From NCBI RefSeq assembly GCF_047344985.1, contig NZ_CP178861.1, forward strand, positions 3,038,001 through 3,102,000: a stretch of 64,000 nt of DNA, read 5' to 3'. Made by a program: the position numbers and the translations under genes. Numbering within the stretch: the first letter of the stretch is position 1; every line of letters starts with the position of its first letter. Source of the stretch: Bdellovibrio sp047344985 (GTDB lineage: Bacteria > Bdellovibrionota > Bdellovibrionia > Bdellovibrionales > Bdellovibrionaceae). This document shows, in pieces, positions 53,637 through 62,651 of the stretch. The notes beneath the pieces are model-generated. The model was not told the DNA's origin and ran no database searches. It worked only from the letters and a program-made list of their open reading frames with translations.

Positions 53637-54845
53637 CTAAGTCGAGCGCAGAAGTTCCGGAATAGATTTTTTCAAAAGTTTGATTGTCGGATACAAACTC
53701 GCCAGCACCGTTGCGATCATTGGTAACAACAAAGCTTGAGTGTAGTGGCTTGGCATAATATCCAAGAACACAACAAACTGACGAGTGATTCCCGGAGCTG
53801 GTGGCATTGGAATCCCCTTTACCAGCAATGTCTTATCGACCAAAACCGCAAGACAAATTCCCAAGAAGCCACCCAAAATTCCCAAAAGACTGTTTTCAAC
53901 CAAAAGAATTCTAAAAAGACGGCTGCGTTTTTCACCGTTAGCGCGCAAAGCACCCATCTCTCCCGCTCTTTCAAGAAGTCCCACAGAGATCACATTAAAG
54001 ATCCCCATCGCAACGATCACGAGAATGATAGAACGAATGAAAGTAAATTGCGCATGCAGAAAATCCACTGAGTTTTGATAATAGTTTTTATCAAGAATTT
54101 CAAAACGAATCGGATCCAGCTGAGGATTGGCCGTGCGGATTTCTTTTTCCGCCTTCTCCCAAACACCAACACCTTTTGTTGCCAAAGAAAACATCTCAAT
54201 GCGATTTGTATCTAAGAGTTGTTGCGCCTGTTTTAAATCCACACGATAGAAAGAGTCATCAATCACTTTCTTACCGGTAAAGAAAATCCCGGCCACAGTG
54301 AGATCTGCTCCGTTCAATTGCCCCTTCACTGTTTGTGTTAGCAACGTCACGGTGTCGCCAACCTTCGCATCAATACTTTCTGCTAAACCTTTACCTAAAA
54401 TAATCTGATCAGGATGTTGCAGATCGGTTCCCGCAATAAAGTTCATTGACGTAAAGAACGTGTTTTCCCGCTCAGGGATTACACCCTCCCCTTTACCGCC
54501 CAGAGTGATTCCACCTTTAACGATGAAAGAATAAAAACTCACGCGCGGGAAAACTTGCACGACTTCCGAAGAAGAACGAATTTGTTCTTCCACCGTTTCA
54601 GGATTTTCAAACCAAAGTTTCCAAGGTTGTTCGTGCACTTTACCGTAGTAATTCGGCGGAAACACTTGGCCATGCCCGTAGTAACCGTGAATCACACCTT
54701 CACGATATTGATTCATAACTCCGGTATTAAACCCCTGATAAATCAAAAGACCTGCAGCTCCTAAAGCCACCGTGCAAAGACTTGCGAGCGTTCTGCGAGG
54801 ATTTCTAAAAAGATTGCGCCACGCGATTTTAATAAGTTCCAACAT
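53637..54845 (-). CDS. FtsX/MacB-type ABC transporter permease
   Basis: A 402-residue permease: a membrane helix at residues 13-35 (FRNPRRTLASL), a periplasmic domain of about 230 residues, then three C-terminal helices (about 270-390), the LolC/LolE/MacB layout. The domain reads IILGKGLAESIDAKVGDTVTLL, as in LolC-like permeases. One base overlaps the ATPase stop (TAATG). Such permeases extract lipids or lipoproteins from the inner membrane or drive periplasmic machines. The substrate is unproven. Confidence 0.87.
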   Translation of the reverse strand: MLELIKIAWRNLFRNPRRTLASLCTVALGAAGLLIYQGFNTGVMNQYREGVIHGYYGHGQVFPPNYYGKVHEQPWKLWFENPETVEEQIRSSSEVVQVFPRVSFYSFIVKGGITLGGKGEGVIPERENTFFTSMNFIAGTDLQHPDQIILGKGLAESIDAKVGDTVTLLTQTVKGQLNGADLTVAGIFFTGKKVIDDSFYRVDLKQAQQLLDTNRIEMFSLATKGVGVWEKAEKEIRTANPQLDPIRFEILDKNYYQNSVDFLHAQFTFIRSIILVIVAMGIFNVISVGLLERAGEMGALRANGEKRSRLFRILLVENSLLGILGGFLGICLAVLVDKTLLVKGIPMPPAPGITRQFVVFLDIMPSHYTQALLLPMIATVLASLYPTIKLLKKSIPELLRST

Positions 54846-55525
54846 TACGCTCTCCCCTCGATTTGTCCGTCTTTCATGCGATAAACGGATTTAGCAAAAC
54901 TGACCAGATGAGAATCGTGGGTCGAAAAAATAAAGCTGGTGTTTTCGGCTTTCTGTAATTCTTTAAAAGCATTGATGGTTTTTTCGGCCGTGACAGAATC
55001 CAAGTTCGCCGTCGGCTCATCCGCCAAAACCACTTCCGGTTTTTTCGCAATGGCGCGAGCAATCGCCACACGCTGACGTTGACCACCGGAAAGTTCTAAA
55101 GGTTTTTTCTTTGCATGATCCGCAAGACCTAAAAGATCCAAAGTCTCCATCGCCGTTTTTTGAGCATTTGCATGTGTGTAACCCAAAGAAGGCAAAAAAT
55201 AAGACGTGTTTTCTAAAACCGTCAAAGTCGGGATCAAATAAAAGGCCTGAAAGATAAATCCGACTTTATGCAAACGAACTTGTTCTTTTTCGTTTTCATT
55301 TAAGTGTGTCACGTCTTCGCCGGAAAACTCGATGTGACCGCTGGAAGGTGTGTCAATCAATCCCAAGAGATTTAAAAGCGTTGTCTTTCCTGTGCCGGAA
55401 GGACCCACGATGCAAGTGAAACAGCCTTTTTCTAATTCAAGATCGATACCTTTAAGAACGGGAACTTGTTGTTTATTCCAAAGATAAGAATATTCAAGCC
55501 CCTTCAGACGATACAAAACGCTCAT
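54845..55525 (-). CDS. LolD/MacB-type ABC ATPase
   Basis: A 226-residue ATPase: Walker A GPSGTGKTTL, Q-loop GFIFQAFYL, signature LSGGQRQRVAIARA, Walker B VVLADEPTANLD and H-loop FSTHD. Its size and FIFQ...LIPTLTVLEN text match the LolD/MacB/FtsE group. AAGGAG precedes the ATG. It forms a two-gene operon with the permease; no membrane-fusion or outer-membrane partner is adjacent. Confidence 0.92.
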   Translation of the reverse strand: MSVLYRLKGLEYSYLWNKQQVPVLKGIDLELEKGCFTCIVGPSGTGKTTLLNLLGLIDTPSSGHIEFSGEDVTHLNENEKEQVRLHKVGFIFQAFYLIPTLTVLENTSYFLPSLGYTHANAQKTAMETLDLLGLADHAKKKPLELSGGQRQRVAIARAIAKKPEVVLADEPTANLDSVTAEKTINAFKELQKAENTSFIFSTHDSHLVSFAKSVYRMKDGQIEGRA

Positions 55526-55634
55526 GCTGTCACTCCTTGAAGCTCAGCTAGGATATCTTAATTTTGGTTTATTTTTGCGCACATTCTCGTCTGGAAGACT
55601 TTTGTCCAGGGGCTCAGACGGCCCCATTTGGACA

Positions 55635-56381
55635 CTACATGTAGAAGCGAAATCCAATCGAGATGAATCCACCGGAAAAATCCAAATCTCTTTGGTTACC
55701 CGAGGAGGTCAACACGGAATCTCCACTGGTTTTTGCACCAGAAAAAGTTGTGACATCTTTAGAGTATTTCAAATTGTCGATTTTCAATTGTCGATAACCA
55801 AACTCAACAACAACCGTTGTTGTGTCCGTCATGATGCCTTCATACCCCAAAGAGGCGCCTAACAAAGTTCCTGATCCTTTGGCTTCCACACTGTGATCGG
55901 CCACTCCTGCATACGCGGCCTGCCCGGCTGCTGTCAGAACGTAATCATTTTTCATCGTGACACTCGCAGAACCCGCCGTCAGAGAAATAAAAGAACGATT
56001 GTCATTGGTTCCATGCACGTTCACTTCTAAAGTGAGTTTCGGAACGTAACCCAAGATATCACTTTTTGCAGAATACAAATCCGACGTGCCGTTGCTGGCG
56101 GTCGACTCCAGCGCTGACGGTTTTAAAATTTCAAATCCAAAACGAAGACTCGCAAAACGACGAGAGTAAAGAAATCCGAACTCTCCTGTGTAATTGTATT
56201 TGGAGCCACCACTGAAACTAATACCACTGCCGCTTTCACCGTCCACTGCGGAAGTTCCGATTTGGGAACCTCCACCGGAGACTGCGAAATACGCCGCGAA
56301 AGTTTCTTTGTTGATATCAAAAACACGCGCCTGAGCACTGGAAGAAAATAAAATCAGGAGCGGAAGCAAAAAGCGAAACAT
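55635..56381 (-). CDS. Outer-membrane barrel, OmpW-like length
   Basis: 248 residues: signal peptide (residues 1-18, ending QARA), then alternating Gly/aromatic strands such as YNYTGEFGFLYSRRFASLRFGFE and a final GFISIGFRFYM. The terminal Met after Phe-Tyr is slightly unusual for a BAM signal. It starts 6 bases after the AMIN-like gene, so the two are co-transcribed. A hairpin (GGGGC/GCCCC) lies just beyond the stop at 55608-55634 but lacks a T-run. Confidence 0.7.
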   Translation of the reverse strand: MFRFLLPLLILFSSSAQARVFDINKETFAAYFAVSGGGSQIGTSAVDGESGSGISFSGGSKYNYTGEFGFLYSRRFASLRFGFEILKPSALESTASNGTSDLYSAKSDILGYVPKLTLEVNVHGTNDNRSFISLTAGSASVTMKNDYVLTAAGQAAYAGVADHSVEAKGSGTLLGASLGYEGIMTDTTTVVVEFGYRQLKIDNLKYSKDVTTFSGAKTSGDSVLTSSGNQRDLDFSGGFISIGFRFYM

Positions 56382-56387
56382 CGCCTT

Positions 56388-56903
56388 TTACTCCGTAATC
56401 AAATCAATAACGACTTTGCTCGTCGTTTTTTTGCCAGCCACTTGGTACATACGCACTTTCGTGTTGGGTTTTAAATCCAAAGTCAGATTCAAAGAGCTGT
56501 CGACAGGATCTAAACTCATTGCAGACTTCATCACTGCCATCGAACCTTTGAAGCGAGATGCGATTTGCGTTTGATCAATGTTTGCATTTGGCATTTGTGC
56601 GAAATCAATAACCAAGCGCTGTGGATTTTTCTTTAGCTCCGCATAGTAGTAACCGGGCCAGCCACGAATCACTCCGCCGTTCATATCACCGACGTCGATC
56701 ACGACACGCTCAATTTTTTTCTTTGTGTCCGCTGTGCGACGAAGATCCATCATTGTGAATCCTGTTCCAGCAAGACCGCCGAAGCTCACGCCTTCACCAG
56801 AAAGAATTTTTGAAGCCGCTGTCGGCTTGGTTTTTTGTGCAGGCACCGCTGCGATCGCGGGCACGGCCAAAAGAAAGGCCATCAAACATCCCATGTACTT
56901 CAT
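56388..56903 (-). CDS. Small exported AMIN-like protein
   Basis: 171 residues, signal peptide ending AIAAVPA. The mature region contains strand text typical of AMIN domains (RLVIDF... at about 105 and KVVIDLITE at the end). These domains target proteins to peptidoglycan or septal sites and occur in AmiC and PilQ. There is no enzymatic domain here. The ATG at 56903 follows AAGGGAG; the open frame upstream to 57089 lacks coding character. Possibly a partner of the barrel encoded next. Confidence 0.65.
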   Translation of the reverse strand: MKYMGCLMAFLLAVPAIAAVPAQKTKPTAASKILSGEGVSFGGLAGTGFTMMDLRRTADTKKKIERVVIDVGDMNGGVIRGWPGYYYAELKKNPQRLVIDFAQMPNANIDQTQIASRFKGSMAVMKSAMSLDPVDSSLNLTLDLKPNTKVRMYQVAGKKTTSKVVIDLITE

Positions 56904-57150
56904 GATCGACTCCCTTCGAATCATACTCTTTAAGGGTAAAGACAAAGGTGCTGACTGCCAACCCCTAAAAACTTCAAAATACGGTTTTCGCTGCCTATCC
57001 TTTTGCGGCGCAGGGTGACCAAAAGGGGCACCTCGAGTGGAAAAATTGCCCTTGTTCTCGAATATAAGGGCTCCAGGAGAATTCCTCATAAGGCATAGAA
57101 CTTGGATTCTGTCTCATTGTTGAATGATTTTTTTTATGAAGGAGCCCCCG

Positions 57151-57690
57151 ATGAAAAGGCTGGTGTTTTTCATTTTTGCGCTTTTCTTGGCAGCATGCCA
57201 AGGGAATGACAATGGTGCGACAACAACAACGGTGACAACACCGCTGGGAATGAGTTGCATCAACGGTCAAGCGTATTGCAATAACACTGGGTACACCCAG
57301 TACTACGGTTTCATTCCCTATCCGGGAATGTATAACTATGCTTACGATTACACGAACTACTTCAATCAATACGGTTTCTGTAATTGTCCTGCAGGTTATC
57401 AACCGATTTACAATGCGACTATGGGACTTGGTTGCGTAAACACGCAACTTCTTCAGCCTTACCAAGGCTGGTTCTTCACGTGGCAATATGGCTGGGGCTA
57501 TACAACTGCCGCTCCACAAACCACGATCAATTATCCTCAATATTCAAACATTCCAGGTGGCACTAACGGACAATGCTCGAGAACCCTCACTCAGAGCTGT
57601 TTGTTGGATCAGGGAAATACGTGCGGCGCAGGGGCGACGTGCCGTCCTGTCTTTTCCGGATCAAATCTTGGAGTTTGCGTAAATTACTAA
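57151..57690 (+). CDS. Tyr- and Cys-rich lipoprotein
   Basis: 179 residues; lipobox LAACQ near residue 16. The mature part is extraordinarily rich in Tyr, Asn and Gly, with YYGFIPYPGMYNYAYDY and TNYFNQYG runs. Ten Cys include a C-x-C (CNCPAG) and a final CGAGATC...C block that resemble small disulphide-rich surface domains. The ATG at 57151 follows AAGGAG at six bases, so the earlier in-frame Met at 57124 is rejected. No family recognised. Tyr/Cys-rich composition suggests a surface or matrix role. Confidence 0.72.
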   Translation: MKRLVFFIFALFLAACQGNDNGATTTTVTTPLGMSCINGQAYCNNTGYTQYYGFIPYPGMYNYAYDYTNYFNQYGFCNCPAGYQPIYNATMGLGCVNTQLLQPYQGWFFTWQYGWGYTTAAPQTTINYPQYSNIPGGTNGQCSRTLTQSCLLDQGNTCGAGATCRPVFSGSNLGVCVNY

Positions 57691-57749
57691 AAGAGCGAGA
57701 GCGGCTCTCCTCGACCGTCTTTTGACGGAATAATACGCCGCAATATCAC

Positions 57750-57790
57750 GGGCCCTTGGACGGATAAAACCACCAAGGGCCCTTTCCTTT
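57750..57790 (+). terminator. Terminator of the Tyr-rich lipoprotein gene
   Basis: A perfect 10-bp stem GGGCCCTTGG/CCAAGGGCCC with a 13-base loop is followed by TTTCCTTTT. It lies 60 bases after the stop codon and immediately precedes the long palindrome at 57792. Confidence 0.75.
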
Positions 57791-57791
57791 T

Positions 57792-57863
57792 AGGTACCTG
57801 CTTCCCTTTGTGTCGATTCGGAAGCGACGCGCCCCGAATCGACACAAAGGGAAGCAGGTACCT
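57792..57863. repeat. Perfect 30-bp inverted repeat (72-base palindromic element)
   Basis: Two 30-base arms (57792-57821 and 57834-57863) are exact reverse complements around a 12-base loop. Each arm includes GGTACC. TTTT follows the right arm. It sits 62 bases before the ATG of the oligopeptidase gene. Such perfection over 30 bp suggests a recent insertion or a conserved structured RNA. Confidence 0.85.
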
Positions 57864-57925
57864 TTTGCCTTTCCAGCGTGTTCATGAAAGAAAAGAAGAG
57901 TTGTTTAACTCTCTTGGAGGCCCTC

Positions 57926-59965
57926 ATGAATACGACAAATCCTCTCTTAAAACCCTTCACAAACAAAGACCAGGCGACACCCTTTGATTTGATCAAAGTG
58001 GAGCACTACGTTCCGGCTTTGGAAGAAGCTATTAAAATCGCCAAAGACAATGTGGCAAAAATCAAAAACAATACGGCGACTCCTGATTTTGAAAACACGA
58101 TTGCCGCTTTAGAAGCGGCTTCAGAACTTCCAGAAAGAATCGCCGGTATCTACGGCAATCTGGAAGTGGCGAATGCGGATGAGCCTTTGCAAGCTTTGGC
58201 GAAAGAAATTTATCCAAAGCTCACCGCTTTTGCCTCTGATGTTTCTTTGGATGACGAGATCTTTAAACGCGTGAAAGCGGTTTACGATAAGCGTGCTTCT
58301 TTGAACTTGAACAAAGAGCAAACTCGCCTGCTTGAAAAAACTTATTTGTCTTTCACTCGCAACGGCGCGCTTTTGAATGCCACAGATAAGGAAACTCTTC
58401 GTCAGATTGACCAGGAGCTTTCTGTTCTTGGACCGAAGTTCTCTGAAAATGTTTTGAAAGCGACAAACGCTTTTGAAATGTTCTTGGATAAAAAAGAAGA
58501 CGTCGAAGGTCTTCCAGAAAGCATTCTTGAAGGAGCGGCAGCAATGGCCGAAGCCAAAGGCCAAAAAGGCAAATGGCTTTTCACTCTTTCCATCCCAAGT
58601 TATCTTCCATTCATGACTTACGCAAAAAATCGCGCGCTTCGTGAGAAAATGTGGAGAGCTTACGCTTCCCGTGCTTACAAAGGTGACTTTGACAATCAAG
58701 GAACGGTTTTAAAAATCGTTGAGCTTCGTGATAAGCGCGCTAAACTTTTAGGTTTCAAAACTCACGCGGACTTCGTTTTAGCAGAACGTATGGCGAAAAA
58801 TCCGGAAACAGTGACGGAGTTTTTGACGAAACTTTTGAAAGCTTCCAAAGATGCTGGAAAAAGAGATTTGGCAGAAGTCACTGAGTACGCGAAAAAATTA
58901 GATGGCGTGACGGATATCCAACCTTGGGACTTCGGTTACTACTCTGAAAAACTCAAAGAAGAAAAATATTCCTTCAACGAAGAAGATCTTCGTCCGTACT
59001 TCCAACTTGAAAAAGTTGTCGATGGTGTTTTTGCTCACGCGAAAAAACTTTACGGTTTGACGTTCAAAGAAAACAAAGAAGTTCCAGTGTATCACCCTGA
59101 AGTAAAAGCGTATGAAATCTACGAAGAAGCTTCCGGCAAATACATGGGTCTTTTCTACACAGACTTCTTTCCTCGCGAGACGAAAAAAGGCGGCGCATGG
59201 ATGACTCAGTTCCGTGGTCAGGGCCTGATCAACGGCGATATGAAGCGTCCACACGTGAGCATCGTTTGTAACTTTACGAAGCCGACTCCAACGAAGCCTT
59301 CACTTTTAACTTACGACGAAGTTCGCACTTTGTTCCATGAATTCGGTCACGCTTTGCACGGCATGCTTTCTGAATGCACGTACCCGTCTTTGAGCGGTAC
59401 CAATGTTTATTGGGATTTCGTAGAGCTTCCGTCACAAATCATGGAAAACTGGGTGGGAGAAAAAGAAGGCTTGGATCTTTTTGCCCGTCATTATGAAACA
59501 AACGAAGCGATGCCTGCGGATTTGATTGCGAAGCTTAAAGCTTCACAAAAATTCCAAGCGGGTTACATGTCTTGCCGTCAACTTCAATTCGGTATGATGG
59601 ATATGGCATGGCACTCAACAGATCCTTCGACAATCAAAGACGTCGATGCATTTGAAGAAAAGGCCACGGCCGAAACTCGTCTCTTCCCTAAGGTGGAAGG
59701 CGCGAATAACTCTTGCAGCTTTAGCCATATCTTTGCAGGTGGTTACTCTGCAGGTTATTACTCTTACAAGTGGGCGGAAGTTTTGGATGCCGATGCCTTT
59801 GAATACTTCAAAGAAAAAGGTCTCTTCAATCACGAAGTGGCACAGAAGTTCAAAGACAATATCCTGAGCCGCGGTGGAACTGAGCACCCGATGGATCTTT
59901 ACAAAAAGTTCCGTGGTCGTGAACCGGATCCAAATGCACTTTTGAGACGTGATGGATTAATTTAA
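57926..59965 (+). CDS. M3-family oligopeptidase / dipeptidyl carboxypeptidase
   Basis: 679 residues, cytoplasmic (no signal peptide). The thimet oligopeptidase zinc motif FHEFGHALHG gives His471, Glu472 and His475, with the downstream Glu of the family in WDFVELPSQ. It cleaves short peptides, including signal peptide remnants and prey-derived peptides. The ATG at 57926 follows GGAGG; the open frame upstream from 57878 is not used. It is a close match to OpdA/PrlC and Dcp proteins, and I cannot choose between them. The next gene begins directly after its stop. Confidence 0.93.
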   Translation: MNTTNPLLKPFTNKDQATPFDLIKVEHYVPALEEAIKIAKDNVAKIKNNTATPDFENTIAALEAASELPERIAGIYGNLEVANADEPLQALAKEIYPKLTAFASDVSLDDEIFKRVKAVYDKRASLNLNKEQTRLLEKTYLSFTRNGALLNATDKETLRQIDQELSVLGPKFSENVLKATNAFEMFLDKKEDVEGLPESILEGAAAMAEAKGQKGKWLFTLSIPSYLPFMTYAKNRALREKMWRAYASRAYKGDFDNQGTVLKIVELRDKRAKLLGFKTHADFVLAERMAKNPETVTEFLTKLLKASKDAGKRDLAEVTEYAKKLDGVTDIQPWDFGYYSEKLKEEKYSFNEEDLRPYFQLEKVVDGVFAHAKKLYGLTFKENKEVPVYHPEVKAYEIYEEASGKYMGLFYTDFFPRETKKGGAWMTQFRGQGLINGDMKRPHVSIVCNFTKPTPTKPSLLTYDEVRTLFHEFGHALHGMLSECTYPSLSGTNVYWDFVELPSQIMENWVGEKEGLDLFARHYETNEAMPADLIAKLKASQKFQAGYMSCRQLQFGMMDMAWHSTDPSTIKDVDAFEEKATAETRLFPKVEGANNSCSFSHIFAGGYSAGYYSYKWAEVLDADAFEYFKEKGLFNHEVAQKFKDNILSRGGTEHPMDLYKKFRGREPDPNALLRRDGLI

Positions 59966-60865
59966 ATGAGTAAAGGTTCCATGAAGAAAGATAAACTAGT
60001 TCTCGAAGAAGGCAGCAGCATTGCTTTAGTTTATCGCTTAGAAACAGCTCAGGCTGTGACGATGGCTAAGAAAGTTGCTGACTACTTGAAGGATCACGGT
60101 TTTGCAGTTTATACGGCTCCAGAACAAAAAGTGATTCCCGGTACGAAGGCCGCTAAAACAAAAAAACAAATGGACGAGATCAAACTTGTGATCGTTCTTG
60201 GCGGTGATGGAACTTACTTGCGCGGTGTTCGTTTACTTGAAGGCCGCAGTGTTCCTCTGCTTGGTTTTAATATGGGCTTCTTGGGTTTCTTGACCGCGCA
60301 TAATGCAGAATCTGTTTTTGATATTCTTGAAAAAACTTTGGCCGGAAAAATGGTTCTTCGTCCGCGCTCCATGCTTTTCGCAAAAATTTTGCGCAAAGGA
60401 AAGGTCCGTGGCGAGTATCACGCTCTGAATGACTTTGTGATCGAAAGAGGTTCGATGAGCCAATTGATCAACACGGCGATTTATTCAGAAAAGTTTTTAG
60501 TGAGTGAAGTTAAAGCCGATGGTTTTATCGTGGCGAGTCCTTCGGGATCAACAGCGTACAATCTGGCTGCGGGGGGCCCGATTCTTCACCCTGAGTCGCC
60601 GGTGTTTGTGGTGACTCCGGTGGCGCCGCACAGTTTGACGTCTCGTCCTTTGATTTTCCCTGATGACCGCGAGCTTTCGTTTAAGCTTGATGGAAAAACG
60701 CAAAAAGCGCATTTCATCGTGGATGGACAAAAGGTCACGGAACTTACGGCTGATGATGAAGTTATTCTGACTCGATCTTGCTACGATCATTGGATGGTAC
60801 GCGAGGCAAATCACAACTACTTCCATCTTCTTCGAGAGAAATTGAAATTCGGCGATAGGAATTAA
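59966..60865 (+). CDS. nadK: NAD kinase
   Basis: Phosphorylates NAD to NADP using ATP. The catalytic loop VIVLGGDGTYLRGV carries the GGDGT, followed by NMGFLGFL and ASPSGSTAYNLAAGG, both diagnostic of NAD kinases. The 299-residue length is normal. The first ATG abuts the previous stop without a ribosome binding site. A second ATG at 59981 has AAAGG four bases ahead, so translation may begin there instead. It is likely coupled to the oligopeptidase gene and followed by recN at 11 bases. Confidence 0.92.
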   Translation: MSKGSMKKDKLVLEEGSSIALVYRLETAQAVTMAKKVADYLKDHGFAVYTAPEQKVIPGTKAAKTKKQMDEIKLVIVLGGDGTYLRGVRLLEGRSVPLLGFNMGFLGFLTAHNAESVFDILEKTLAGKMVLRPRSMLFAKILRKGKVRGEYHALNDFVIERGSMSQLINTAIYSEKFLVSEVKADGFIVASPSGSTAYNLAAGGPILHPESPVFVVTPVAPHSLTSRPLIFPDDRELSFKLDGKTQKAHFIVDGQKVTELTADDEVILTRSCYDHWMVREANHNYFHLLREKLKFGDRN

Positions 60866-60876
60866 GAGGGGTTACT

Positions 60877-62574
60877 ATGTTGCTTGAGCTTAAGGTTTCG
60901 AATTTTGCGATTATCGAAAACCTGCACATCACTTTCAAAGATGGGTTGAACATCTTGAGTGGCGAAACTGGTGCGGGGAAATCCGTTTTGCTAAAAAGTT
61001 TGTCACTTTTGATGGGTGGTAAAGGTTCTAGTGATACGATTCGTACGGGTGCTTCTCAAGCGACTATTGAGGGTTCATTTGATATCAGCCGCCGTCCTGA
61101 CATTATGGAAAACCTTAAGGACATGGGGATTGAAGTGGATGAAGACACTTTGATCGTTCGTCGTGTTCTAAGCTCTGGCGATAAATCGAAAGTTTACCTC
61201 AACGGCAGCTTAAGCACTTTAAATAGCTTGCGTGACATCGTGGCTCCATTGGTTGAGTTGGCGGGGCATTCAGCTCCGCTCATCGAAATGACGGGGCAGC
61301 ATGAAAACCGCAACTTGATGTCCAAAGCTTATCACTTGGATCTTTTGGATCAGTATTCCGGAACTTGGGATAAGCGTTTGTTATTCACAGAAAAATACAC
61401 GCGCTATTACGGGATCTTTGAAGAAATCAAAAAATTGGAAAGCGATGCCAAACAAAAAGCGCAGCGTTTGGATTTCTTGATTTATCAACGTGATGAAATA
61501 GCGAACTTGGATCTTTCTCCAGGCGAAGACCAAGAACTTGAAGTCGAAGTAAAAAAGCTTAAAAACTCTTCGCGTATTGGATCTTTTGTGGATCAAGCTG
61601 AGGCGGCTCTTTACACGGACGATGACTCCGCGATCAGCCGTTTGAACGCGGTTCTTAAAAAAGGTCTTGAGCTTTCCGGTGTCGATCCGCAAATCGCGGC
61701 GAAACTTGATAACTTAGAACAAGCCAAAGCCCTGATTGATGAAAGTGTTTACGAACTTCGTCAGTACGCTTCGAAAATTGATTCTGATCCGCAACGTCTT
61801 GAGGAAGCAGAAGGCCGCTTGAGCGATCTTCGCAAGCTGCAAAAGAAATACGGTTCCAGCGTTGATGATATTTTGAAAGCTTTGATGGAGATGGAAATTG
61901 AAATCTCCAACTTGCAAAATTCAGAAACGAAGATCGAATCTTTGAAAAAAGAAGCCGCGATCATCTTAAAAGAACTTGAAGTTTTGGGCGCGGATCTTCA
62001 CAAACGCCGCGTGAAAGGCGCTGATCTTTTAGCAGACAGCGTAAATGCAGAACTGGCGGAGTTGAATATGAAAGGTGTCACTTTCCACGTCAACGTTGAG
62101 AAAATGGCAGAACTTTCTTCCACAGGTATTAGCGATGTTGAGTTCCTAAGCCAGACATCAGCCAAAGATCTGAAACGTCCTTTGGCGAAGTTCGCCTCTG
62201 GTGGTGAATTAAGTCGTATTTTGTTGTCATTAAAACGTGTTGTCGGCTCAACGAACCAACCGCGCACATATCTTTTTGACGAAGTGGATACGGGTGTTTC
62301 TGGTGAGACGGCTGAAAAAGTCGGAAGAAAGTTAAAGACGATTGCCAAAGGACAGCAAGTGGTTTGCGTCACGCATCTTCCACAAGTGGCAGCTTTTGGT
62401 GACATTCATTTCTTTATTCAGAAATCTCCGCAAAAAGATTCTGTTTCGATGCTTGTGTCAGAACTCAAAACCAAAGATCGCGTGCAGGAAATTGCGCGTT
62501 TGATCAGTGGTGAGAAGATTTCTAAAACATCGGTTGCTCACGCCGAACAACTTTTGGCAGACGCGAAGGCGTAA
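60877..62574 (+). CDS. recN: DNA repair protein RecN
   Basis: 565 residues of the SMC-like RecN ATPase: Walker A GETGAGKSVLL near residue 31, coiled coil arms in the middle, then ASGGELSRILLSLKR (ABC signature) and YLFDEVDTGVSG (Walker B). It holds DNA ends together during double-strand break repair. AAGAGGGG precedes the ATG. The nadK-recN neighbourhood is common in bacteria. Confidence 0.96.
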   Translation: MLLELKVSNFAIIENLHITFKDGLNILSGETGAGKSVLLKSLSLLMGGKGSSDTIRTGASQATIEGSFDISRRPDIMENLKDMGIEVDEDTLIVRRVLSSGDKSKVYLNGSLSTLNSLRDIVAPLVELAGHSAPLIEMTGQHENRNLMSKAYHLDLLDQYSGTWDKRLLFTEKYTRYYGIFEEIKKLESDAKQKAQRLDFLIYQRDEIANLDLSPGEDQELEVEVKKLKNSSRIGSFVDQAEAALYTDDDSAISRLNAVLKKGLELSGVDPQIAAKLDNLEQAKALIDESVYELRQYASKIDSDPQRLEEAEGRLSDLRKLQKKYGSSVDDILKALMEMEIEISNLQNSETKIESLKKEAAIILKELEVLGADLHKRRVKGADLLADSVNAELAELNMKGVTFHVNVEKMAELSSTGISDVEFLSQTSAKDLKRPLAKFASGGELSRILLSLKRVVGSTNQPRTYLFDEVDTGVSGETAEKVGRKLKTIAKGQQVVCVTHLPQVAAFGDIHFFIQKSPQKDSVSMLVSELKTKDRVQEIARLISGEKISKTSVAHAEQLLADAKA

Positions 62575-62601
62575 TCCTAAATTAATAAGTTGTAAGTACA
62601 T

Positions 62602-62651
62602 GACCTCCTTGCTTCAGCCCTACCATGGGAAGATCACAAGGAGGTTTTTTT
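62602..62651 (+). promoter_or_regulatory. Terminator-like hairpin overlapping the ribosome binding site
   Basis: GACCTCCTTG (62602-62611) pairs with CAAGGAGGTT (62637-62646), nine Watson-Crick pairs plus one G-U. The 3' arm is the Shine-Dalgarno AAGGAGG of the next gene, and it runs into seven T residues (62645-62651) right before the ATG. The stem can act as a recN terminator and, when read through, would mask the ribosome site. Confidence 0.7.

Noticed and set aside
57691..57925. Hairpin-rich gap as a CRISPR array or attachment site
   Set aside because: No repeated spacer-repeat pattern, no cas genes, no integrase or tRNA in the window.
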